From NCBI GenBank assembly GCA_030725745.1, contig JANRFH010000056.1, positions 1 to 54,802 on the forward strand: a DNA stretch of 54,802 nt, given 5' to 3'. Below the pieces are notes generated by a model that saw nothing but the letters and a program-made list of their open reading frames with translations, was not told the origin of the DNA and did no database searches. Source of the stretch: Akkermansiaceae bacterium (GTDB lineage: Bacteria; Verrucomicrobiota; Verrucomicrobiia; Verrucomicrobiales; Akkermansiaceae). Both the position numbers and the translations under genes were made by a program. This document shows positions 16,344 to 23,432 of the stretch, in pieces (position 1 is the stretch's first letter; each line of letters opens with the position of its first letter).

Positions 16344-18014
16344 ATGAAAATCCCATCAGCCCTTCGAATCACCGCCAGCCTATTCTTTTTCTCAACCACC
16401 TTCGCCATAGCGGAAGAGAAAACCCTCGAGTATGACATCGTCATCTACGGCGATACCTCTTCAGCTGTCACCGCAGCCGTCCAAGCCTCGAAGATGGGCA
16501 AATCCGTCGCAATCGTCGCCCCCAACAAGCAGCTCGGCGGCATGTCATCCGGCGGACTCGGCTTCACCGACATCGGAGACAGGCGCGTCATCGGCGGACT
16601 CGCCCGCGAGTTTTACGAAAAGGTCTACCAGCACTATCAAAAGCCTGAAGCATGGACTCAGGAAACACACGAGGAGTTTAAAAAGAAAGACCTCGCTTGG
16701 CGCAAAACCATCGAAGCCGAAAAAGCCATGTGGGTGTTCGAACCCCACGTCGCAGAGGAAATCTTCACCCTATTCACCATCCAGCACAAAATCCCTGTCT
16801 TTCCCGACCACTGGTTAGACCGTGAAAACGGCGTTAAAAAAGACGGCACCACCATCCAATCCATAACCACACTCAACGGCCGCACTTTCAAAGCAAAAGT
16901 CTTTATCGACGCCACCTACGAAGGCGACCTCATGGCCGCCGCAGGTATCAGCTACCACGTCGGCCGCGAGGCAAACTCCACCTACGGAGAAACATGGAAC
17001 GGCGTCCAGACCGGCGTCCTCCATCACGACCACCACTTCAGCGACCTCAAAATCTCCCCCTACAAAATCAAAGACGACCCCTCCAGCGGAGTCCTCGCCC
17101 GCATCTCCACCGAAAACCCCGGCGAAAAAGGCTCCGGAGACAAACGCGTGCAAGCCTACTGCTTCCGCATGACCCTCAGCAACGACCCTGAAAACCACAT
17201 CCCCTTCCCAAAACCCGAAGGCTACGACCCAGAACAATACGAACTCCTCCTCCGCATCTTCGAATACATGGATCCCATGTATGTCTTCAAAAAATTCGAC
17301 CCCATCCCCAACAACAAAACCGACACCAACAACCACGGCCCCTTCAGCTTCGACAACATCGGCATGAACTGGGACTACCCCGAGGCCAGCTACGAACGCC
17401 GCAAGGAAATCATCCAAGAGCACAAAACCTACCAGCTCGGCATGCTCTACTTCATCTGCAATGACCCTCGAGTTCCCAAAGAACTCCAAGAAGCCATGCG
17501 CCAATGGGGGCTACCCAAGGACGAATACACCGAGAACGGAAACTGGTCTCACCAGCTCTACGTCCGCGAAGCCCGCCGAATGATCGGCAAACACGTCGTC
17601 ACCGAACGCGATCTTATCGATGAGCTGAAAACCGAGAAATCCATCGGCATGGGCTCCTACGGCATCGATTCACACAACGTCCAGCGCTACATCACCCCCG
17701 AAGGCCACGTGCAAAACGAAGGCGACATCGGCGTAAAAGTCAGCCCCTACGAGATCAGCTACCACGCCATCGTCCCGCAGGAATCCGAAGCCACAAACCT
17801 CATCGTCCCCGTAGCCGCATCCTGCTCCCACACCGCCTACGGCTCCGTCCGCATGGAACCCGTCTTCATGATCCTCGGCCAAAGCGCCGGCACCGCCGCC
17901 AGCATCGCCATCGATGACAAAGTCGATGTCCAAGCCGTCGATTACGAAAAACTCTCCACCCAACTAGAGGCAGATAGCCAGATCCTCAACACCTCCCAAA
18001 GGCTCTCGAACTGA
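16344..18014 (+). CDS. Secreted FAD-dependent oxidoreductase
   Basis: 556 residues. A signal peptide (ITASLFFFSTTFAIAEE) is followed at about residue 30 by YDIVIYGDTSSAVTAAVQAS, a Rossmann FAD-binding motif, then KQLGGMSSGGLGFTD. FKAKVFIDATYEGDLMAAAG and the C-terminal LIVPVAASCSHTAYGSVRME with GQSAGTAASIA are typical of the FAD_oxidored family (PF12831). This family is expanded in Verrucomicrobiota and Planctomycetota and often sits with carbohydrate or sulfatase loci. Substrate unknown. It starts 22 bp after the barrel protein. The repeat-rich spacer begins directly after its stop. Confidence 0.88.
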   Translation: MKIPSALRITASLFFFSTTFAIAEEKTLEYDIVIYGDTSSAVTAAVQASKMGKSVAIVAPNKQLGGMSSGGLGFTDIGDRRVIGGLAREFYEKVYQHYQKPEAWTQETHEEFKKKDLAWRKTIEAEKAMWVFEPHVAEEIFTLFTIQHKIPVFPDHWLDRENGVKKDGTTIQSITTLNGRTFKAKVFIDATYEGDLMAAAGISYHVGREANSTYGETWNGVQTGVLHHDHHFSDLKISPYKIKDDPSSGVLARISTENPGEKGSGDKRVQAYCFRMTLSNDPENHIPFPKPEGYDPEQYELLLRIFEYMDPMYVFKKFDPIPNNKTDTNNHGPFSFDNIGMNWDYPEASYERRKEIIQEHKTYQLGMLYFICNDPRVPKELQEAMRQWGLPKDEYTENGNWSHQLYVREARRMIGKHVVTERDLIDELKTEKSIGMGSYGIDSHNVQRYITPEGHVQNEGDIGVKVSPYEISYHAIVPQESEATNLIVPVAASCSHTAYGSVRMEPVFMILGQSAGTAASIAIDDKVDVQAVDYEKLSTQLEADSQILNTSQRLSN

Positions 18015-18020
18015 GTTTCA

Positions 18021-18130
18021 AATATGGAGCGCGGCTTTGTAAGCCGCTGTCTGGCGCCCCTCAGCAATGAAATCTCCGCCCGTAAGCGCCACCCAAATAT
18101 GGAGCGCGGGTCGGCGTGCCCCTTGGCGAT
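18021..18130. repeat. Two copies of an AATATGGAGCGCGG palindromic repeat
   Basis: AATATGGAGCGCGGC at 18021 runs into the hairpin GCGGCTTTGTAAGCCGC. A second copy, AATATGGAGCGCGGG, begins at 18096 and continues with a different tail. A related, degraded copy is at 52423-52450 near another gene end. These look like REP-type dispersed palindromes. The 225-bp spacer 18015-18239 holds nothing else that I can recognise; open frames through it are repeat-derived. Confidence 0.7.
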
Positions 18131-18239
18131 TTCAAGCCCCTGCCTCACGCCCCGCATTCCGAATCAACACCTCCACAAAACAAACAGAACCCGGATTAGG
18201 GCGTCGTGCGGGAATACATCCCGAGCGCCCTGCAAGCTA

Positions 18240-18533
18240 CTACCCCACCGCTATAAGTTGCCTTACAAGCTGGTCAATTTCCAAAACCATCTCGCTAGGC
18301 AATTCGCGAACCACTTCTGCCCGTATTTCAGCCCCACGACCCAGCGTGGCCGCGTATTCTTCCAGGCTGCAAGCATCTCGCGGCTGATACATTTTTCCAT
18401 CTTCCCGAAAGGTGCTCACTCCAGCGCGATCCACACTGACCTCAAACAAACGGATCCCGTCATCGTGACTCCACATGACCTTCTCTTCACCCCTTCCATG
18501 GGGACACTGAGTGCTAGGAATTTCCTTTTTCAC
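18240..18533 (-). CDS. Small hypothetical protein
   Basis: 97 residues from GTG 18533, or 78 from ATG 18476. The composition is protein-like and acidic, with a probable beta-rich first half (GIRLFEVSVDRAGVSTFRED) and a helical second half (RAEVVRELPSEMVLEIDQLV). No membrane segment or signal peptide, and no family recognised. It lies in the repeat-rich spacer between the FAD protein and nuoL, convergent with the former. It could be a remnant of a longer gene. The coding call rests on frame openness and composition only. Confidence 0.45.
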   Translation of the reverse strand: MKKEIPSTQCPHGRGEEKVMWSHDDGIRLFEVSVDRAGVSTFREDGKMYQPRDACSLEEYAATLGRGAEIRAEVVRELPSEMVLEIDQLVRQLIAVG

Positions 18534-18684
18534 CTACTGCGTGAAATACCCTGAAGCGGCGAACCCAGCAAAGGGAAAAGGGGGACGACCCTAGCATTTT
18601 TTGACTAACTTTAGAGTATAGGCGACCCGGGGGGAAAGCTCGGATTTGATCAGACGGCTGTCTCGGGACGCCTACGACGGCTTG

Positions 18685-19020
18685 TTATCCGTTCTTATTT
18701 GTTTGTGGGAGAATTTCGAACTTGGCTATTTGAAAAATTGCAGAATGACGAGAGAGCATCAGAATGCTACCCATCCACAGTCCAATTGCGACCACCCAGA
18801 AATCATAAGATACACGTCCCTTCAGCCAAGGCCAGAGAGCAGCGAATCCAGCGGCAAAAAAGAAAGGTAAAAGTGCTCCAAAAGAGATACCAAATCTGTC
18901 TCCAGCAATGAAAAATACCGGTGGAAATATCACAACCCCAATGAGGTTCTTCCAATACACTCGAATCGCTCGATTTAATGGAAATCGCTCCGTGGAAGTG
19001 GGAAGCGGTGGAGGTCTCAT
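18685..19020 (-). CDS. Small membrane protein, unknown
   Basis: 111 residues from ATG 19020. Three hydrophobic segments: NLIGVVIFPPVFFIAGDRF, FGALLPFFFAAGFAALWPWL and FWVVAIGLWMGSILML, with a short basic/proline-rich N-terminus (MRPPPLPTSTERF) and a basic tail. No family recognised. It stands alone on the minus strand between repeats; about 150 bp separates it from the hypothetical gene at 18240-18533. Confidence 0.6.
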   Translation of the reverse strand: MRPPPLPTSTERFPLNRAIRVYWKNLIGVVIFPPVFFIAGDRFGISFGALLPFFFAAGFAALWPWLKGRVSYDFWVVAIGLWMGSILMLSRHSAIFQIAKFEILPQTNKNG

Positions 19021-19199
19021 TTTTTGGATAACAGTGTGTTAGTTCACCCCACCTAATATCGTTTTTGGATAGCTCCGTCGAGTTTGAACAACTCCGGCTC
19101 GCAAGTGGTGGGTTTCCAAGGACTTGCGAATACCTTTCGGAGCCCTTTGCTTTCCAGAGGGTATGGAAGTCCGGAAAGAAGGGCTCCAGATTCGAAGCG

Positions 19200-19400
19200 G
19201 GGCGCTTTGTTTCGGGAAGCGCGTTCCCCGGGAAGCGCCTTTCACCTCGCGTTCTGGAGAACGCGGCTCCACCCGTGACATCAGCATGCCGTAAAGCCGA
19301 AAGGACCCGCGATTCCGAAATCGCGTCAACCCCAGCCACGGAGCACAGAGCAATTCGCCGGAAAGGTCGCGATTTCGGAATCGCGGCTCCGTTCCCCCTT
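19200..19400. repeat. Cluster of GC-rich palindromes upstream of nuoL
   Basis: The 456-bp spacer 19021-19476 contains several short palindromes. One has arms CGCGTTCT and AGAACGCG (19248-19265). Two are exact reverse complements of each other, 19308-19325 and 19368-19385, each with arms CGCGATT and AATCGCG. An AAGCGC-based palindrome lies at 19200-19222. GGCTCC follows two of them. They look like REP-type elements; the 19308-19385 stretch has 18-bp perfect terminal inverted repeats. No gene or clear promoter could be picked out. Confidence 0.7.
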
Positions 19401-19476
19401 CGGAAAACCCACCCTAGCGGGGATTTCATGCTTGGATTGTCCCCCGGCTCCACCTCATCTTTCCCGCACAAGCACC

Positions 19477-21288
19477 ATGCCCTGGCTCCTCCTCATCCTT
19501 CCGCTCCTGGCCGCTGTCGCGAACCAGCTTTTCCTCCGCAAGATCGGCGTCGCCCACTGGGTGTCCACCGCATCCGCTGCCGCCACCTTCGTCATCGCCC
19601 TGCTCTGCCTCGGGAAGACGGATTCCATGTCCTTCAATTGGGCTAGCGCTGGCAACCTGAATATCGATATCGGCATCACCCTGGACAAGCTTTCCACCGG
19701 CATGATGATCGTCGTCACCGGCGTCGGCCTGCTGGTGCATGTCTTCTCCCTCGCCTACATGAAGGACGATTCTGCAAAGGCACGTTACTTCACCGGCCTC
19801 GCTCTCTTCATGTTCTCGATGACAGGCATCGTCCTCGCATCGAATTTCATCATGACCTTCATCTTCTGGGAGCTCGTCGGCCTCAGCTCCTACCTGCTCA
19901 TCGGCCACTGGTATGAAAAGGACTCCGCCGCAGACGCCGCGAAGAAAGCCTTCCTCACCAATCGTATCGGCGATTTCGGATTCATGATCGGCATCCTCAT
20001 GCTCTGGGGCATCACCGGCACCCTAGCTTTCGACGGAATGAAAGAATGGGCTGAAAGTGGTGGAATCGCGACGGTATCCGCCGGTGTCCTAGGTGCCGCC
20101 CTCCTCTGCGTCTTCTGCGGCGCAGTCGGAAAATCCGCCCAACTCCCCCTCCACGTCTGGCTCCCGGATGCGATGGAAGGCCCCACCCCCGTCTCCGCCC
20201 TCATCCACGCCGCCACCATGGTCGCAGCCGGTGTTTACATGCTTTTCCGTGTCCAGTTCTCCATCGGTGCCGATGCATTCGAAGGCTTCTCCGGCACCAC
20301 CATCGCCTGGATCGGCGGTATCACCTCACTCGCTGCCGCCCTCATGGCCACCCAGCAGGACGATATCAAAAAGATCCTCGCCTACTCCACCCTCTCCCAG
20401 CTCGGCTACATGGTCATGGCCGTCGGCCTCTTGGTCGGTGAGGCGGGCATGTTCCACCTTTTCACCCACGCATGGTTCAAGGCACTCCTCTTCCTCGGCT
20501 CCGGCGCGATCATCTATGCCTGCCACCACGAGCAAAACATCTGGAAAATGGGCGGCCTCCTCAAGAAGATGCCAATCACGGCGATCACCTTCGCCATCGG
20601 CACCGCCGCCCTGATCGCCGTGCCCTACGTTACCTCCGGCTTCTGGTCGAAAGAAGAAATCCTCGCCGCCGCCTACAATGGCAACAAACCACTCTTCTTC
20701 ATCGCCGTCTTCGTCGCTTTCCTCACGACCTTCTACATGACGCGCGCCTTCATCATCACCTTCCTCGGCAAGACCCGTTCGGAAAACGCAGATCACGCGA
20801 AGGAAGTCGGCCCGATGATGCTCATCCCACTCATCGCCCTTGCGGTCATGGCGCTGGCCTCGGGATCGCATCTTTTCTCAGATAGTCTCAATGCTTACCG
20901 CCCAGATCACGGTGGCGGTCATGCAGAAGGACACTCCGTCATCCTCATCGCTTCCATCGCATCCCTCGTCCTCGGCCTCGCAGCCGGATTCGTCCTCTAC
21001 GCTGGCAAAAAAGAAGATCCGATCTCCATCCCCCTCTTCAAAAACCGCTTCTACCTCGATGCGATTTACGAAAAAGGCATCGTAAAATACTTCCAGGATA
21101 GCTTCGCTGCCATCGTCCACTTCTTCGATGAATTCATCATCAACGGCCTCATCGTCGGCGGCCTTTCTCGCCTCGCCGAGAGCTTCGGCAACCTCTTCCG
21201 CAAAGCCCAGTCCGGCAACCTCCAGGCTTACGCCTTCTCCTTCGGCCTCGGCGTGCTGCTCCTGATCTACTTCACGGTATTTCACTAA
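19477..21288 (+). CDS. nuoL: NADH-quinone oxidoreductase subunit L
   Basis: 603 residues from ATG 19477 (earlier starts fall in the palindrome region). The antiporter-like core has FIFWELVGLSSYLLIGHWY with the family's key Glu, GAVGKSAQLPLHVWLPDAMEGPTPVSALIHAATMV, and AYSTLSQLGYMVMAVG. The C-terminal part (FYLDAIYEKGIVKYFQDSF then a long hydrophobic end) corresponds to the lateral helix and last TM helices of NuoL, so it is a full complex I subunit rather than a short Mrp- or DabB-like protein. No other nuo gene is adjacent, which is unusual because nuoL normally lies in the nuo operon. The gluQ gene follows by 40 bp. Confidence 0.93.
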   Translation: MPWLLLILPLLAAVANQLFLRKIGVAHWVSTASAAATFVIALLCLGKTDSMSFNWASAGNLNIDIGITLDKLSTGMMIVVTGVGLLVHVFSLAYMKDDSAKARYFTGLALFMFSMTGIVLASNFIMTFIFWELVGLSSYLLIGHWYEKDSAADAAKKAFLTNRIGDFGFMIGILMLWGITGTLAFDGMKEWAESGGIATVSAGVLGAALLCVFCGAVGKSAQLPLHVWLPDAMEGPTPVSALIHAATMVAAGVYMLFRVQFSIGADAFEGFSGTTIAWIGGITSLAAALMATQQDDIKKILAYSTLSQLGYMVMAVGLLVGEAGMFHLFTHAWFKALLFLGSGAIIYACHHEQNIWKMGGLLKKMPITAITFAIGTAALIAVPYVTSGFWSKEEILAAAYNGNKPLFFIAVFVAFLTTFYMTRAFIITFLGKTRSENADHAKEVGPMMLIPLIALAVMALASGSHLFSDSLNAYRPDHGGGHAEGHSVILIASIASLVLGLAAGFVLYAGKKEDPISIPLFKNRFYLDAIYEKGIVKYFQDSFAAIVHFFDEFIINGLIVGGLSRLAESFGNLFRKAQSGNLQAYAFSFGLGVLLLIYFTVFH

Positions 21289-21328
21289 CGGCACGCGGGC
21301 ACAACCCGCCACATGCGATTCCCCCCCC

Positions 21329-22171
21329 ATGATCGTTACCCGTTTCGCCCCCAGTCCCACCGGGGAAATGCACCTCGGCCACGCCTACGCCGCGCTGGTC
21401 GCGCGTGATCTCGCCTGCGAAACAGAAGACGGCCGTTTCCTCCTCCGCCACGAGGACATCGATTCCAGCCGTGTCCGCGAAGAATTCTACGGCATGATCG
21501 AGACCGATCTGAAATGGCTCGGAATCCAATGGGATGGCGAGCCTCTCCGCCAGACTGATCGCTTCGACGCCTACGCGGAGGCCTTGGAAAAGCTAAAAGC
21601 CCTCAGCCTCGTCTATCCCTGTTTCTGCACGCGCAAAGACATCCAGCAGGAAATGGAGCGCATGCACGCCGCCCCGCACAGCCACGAGTCGCAGCTCTAT
21701 CCCGGCATATGCCGCGAGCTTGATTCGGACGAAGCCGCCCAGCGCATCGATGCCGGAGAATCCCATTCCTGGCGCCTGGACGCCGCCAAGGCCGCGCAAT
21801 CCCACGGCACCCTGCATTTCACCGATCTCGAACACGGCACCACTGAGGTCGATGAAAACGAGAACGGAGATGTAATCCTCGCACGCAAGGACATCAACGT
21901 CGCCTATCACCTAGCAGTGGTAGTGGACGACGAGTTCCAGGGAGTCACCCACGTCACGCGCGGCGAGGATCTATTCTCCGCCACCCACGTCCACCGCCAG
22001 CTTCAGGCATTACTCGGCTATCGGGAGCCAGTTTACCTCCACCACACCCTAGTCACCGACGAGCACGGCAAGCGCCTCGCCAAGCGAAACCACTCAAAAG
22101 CCATCCGCCTTTTGCGCGAGCAAGGCCATAGCCCGGGCGAAGTCATCGAGATGACCGGATACGTCTGTTAG
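21329..22171 (+). CDS. gluQ: Glutamyl-Q tRNA(Asp) synthetase
   Basis: 280 residues, the length of GluQ-RS rather than of full GluRS. The class I signature is RFAPSPTGEMHLGHAYAAL (HIGH replaced by HLGH), the KMSKS-equivalent is GKRLAKRNHSKAIR, and a zinc site appears as CFCTRKD followed by YPGICREL. No anticodon-binding domain follows. The enzyme attaches glutamate to queuosine 34 of tRNA-Asp. It lies 40 bp after nuoL on the same strand and its stop overlaps by 4 bp the convergent NUDIX gene. Confidence 0.92.
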   Translation: MIVTRFAPSPTGEMHLGHAYAALVARDLACETEDGRFLLRHEDIDSSRVREEFYGMIETDLKWLGIQWDGEPLRQTDRFDAYAEALEKLKALSLVYPCFCTRKDIQQEMERMHAAPHSHESQLYPGICRELDSDEAAQRIDAGESHSWRLDAAKAAQSHGTLHFTDLEHGTTEVDENENGDVILARKDINVAYHLAVVVDDEFQGVTHVTRGEDLFSATHVHRQLQALLGYREPVYLHHTLVTDEHGKRLAKRNHSKAIRLLREQGHSPGEVIEMTGYVC

Positions 22172-22725
22172 GCATCACGCATCTTCAGCCACTTATCTAC
22201 CATCCTCATCATCGAGGTCTCGGTGGTGAGTCCTTTCACATCCTCGGGCGACACCCAGCGGAGGTCGTGGGATTCATCGCTGACGGTAAATTCCAAAGAA
22301 CCTCCGGGACGCAACACGAAGCGGACATCGTAATGGAGATGCTCCGGCTCTCCTTTCCTCGCCGGGATCGGGTGGATATCGATATCGAAAATCCCCTTGC
22401 CCACTTGGACGAAATCCAGCAACCCAGATTCCTCCTCCGCTTCTTTCACCGCCACGGCTAGCACATTTCCATCGCCGTCAGCATGTCCGCCGAGCTGCAA
22501 CCAGCGATCCAGCTTCGCATGATGTGTCAGCAACACCTCACTGCCGTCCGCATTCACCACCCAGGCAGATCCGGTGATATGCCCGATCGCCAGGCTCCTC
22601 TCGAAACACTCTGACTCGGTCTCGACGAATTCGATGAAACGACTTGTCACCTCCGCCTCCTCCGGATGGCGGGAGGCGTATTCATAAAGCTGTCCTAGAA
22701 GATACTTGCGGTGCACGGCGCGCAT
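22168..22725 (-). CDS. NUDIX hydrolase
   Basis: 185 residues. The NUDIX box is present as GGHADGDGNVLAVAVKEAEE followed by ESGL, matching GX5(E)X7REUXEEXGU with Lys for Arg and Asp in the first acidic position. The N-terminal 45 residues are helical and precede SAWVVNADGSEVLLTHH, the first strand of the fold. It should cleave a nucleoside-diphosphate-linked or similar compound; the substrate cannot be inferred. Convergent with gluQ and divergent from the phospholipase D-like gene. Confidence 0.88.
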   Translation of the reverse strand: MRAVHRKYLLGQLYEYASRHPEEAEVTSRFIEFVETESECFERSLAIGHITGSAWVVNADGSEVLLTHHAKLDRWLQLGGHADGDGNVLAVAVKEAEEESGLLDFVQVGKGIFDIDIHPIPARKGEPEHLHYDVRFVLRPGGSLEFTVSDESHDLRWVSPEDVKGLTTETSMMRMVDKWLKMRDA

Positions 22726-22828
22726 GATGCGGACAGACCTAGCAAATGCAAGCCGGAGCGAACCCGGTTAATATGCAGACAGGACTCCCGGACTTGACTA
22801 CAGTCATCCATCCGGGACTTCTTTCAGC

Positions 22829-23353
22829 GTGACAGAACTCATTCTTAACGAGGCGATCTATTCAAGGATCGTGGAAGAGGAAATTCCCGCAGCAGAGAAG
22901 TTCCTCTGGATTGTAACCGCCGACATCAAGGACATGCACGTCGTTCGCGGGAAAAGGTCTATACCATTTCTCGCCGTCTTGGCCGAGCTACTTGAAAAAG
23001 GCGTAGCCATCCGATTGATCCACGCAAAGGAACCCGGCCCCATGTTTCGGAAAGACTTCGACCGCTACCCGGTGCTCATCGAAAGCGATCTCTTCGAGCG
23101 CATCCTCTGCCCCCGCGTGCACACCAAAGCCATCGTGATCGACGGGAAAAAAGTTTTCCTCACCTCCGCGAACCTAACTGGCGCAGGCCTCGGCGCGAAA
23201 CATCCCGACAAACGAAATTTCGAAGCAGGCATCCTGACCGACGAGTCCGACCACGTCTTGCCGATGATGAAATGGATCGACGAACTTTATCTCGGCGAGT
23301 TTTGCGGAAGGTGCCGCCTGAGATCCGTCTGCCCGGATCCCCTTGATGGGTAG
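22829..23353 (+). CDS. Phospholipase D-like protein with single HKD motif and Cys-rich tail
   Basis: 174 residues from GTG 22829. One complete HKD motif, VHTKAIVIDGKKVFLTSANL, is followed by TGAGLG. A second motif is absent, so it would act as a dimer, as in the Nuc/BfiL type of nuclease. The C-terminus carries CGRCRLRSVC, three cysteines that could bind metal. The family cleaves phosphodiester bonds in lipids or nucleic acids; this small form is closest to nucleases in layout. No signal peptide, so probably cytoplasmic. Its end faces the ppdK terminator. Confidence 0.82.
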   Translation: MTELILNEAIYSRIVEEEIPAAEKFLWIVTADIKDMHVVRGKRSIPFLAVLAELLEKGVAIRLIHAKEPGPMFRKDFDRYPVLIESDLFERILCPRVHTKAIVIDGKKVFLTSANLTGAGLGAKHPDKRNFEAGILTDESDHVLPMMKWIDELYLGEFCGRCRLRSVCPDPLDG

Positions 23354-23354
23354 G

Positions 23355-23393
23355 TAAAAAGAAAAAGCCGCACCGGAATAAATCCGATGCAGC
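23355..23393 (-). terminator. Rho-independent terminator of ppdK
   Basis: Read on the minus strand, an 11-bp stem (23367-23377 with 23383-23393, including GU pairs) encloses a 5-base loop and is followed by TTTTTCTTTTT. It lies about 40 bp after the ppdK stop. A smaller perfect hairpin (TAGCGGA/TCCGCTA) sits between them at 23407-23425. Confidence 0.88.
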
Positions 23394-23432
23394 CTATAGG
23401 TGGTCATTAGCGGAATTCATCCGCTATGAAGA

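Noticed and set aside
18024-18554. Plus-strand open frame in the repeat spacer
   Set aside because: Its start is formed by the ATGGAGCGCGG repeat and the composition is not protein-like.
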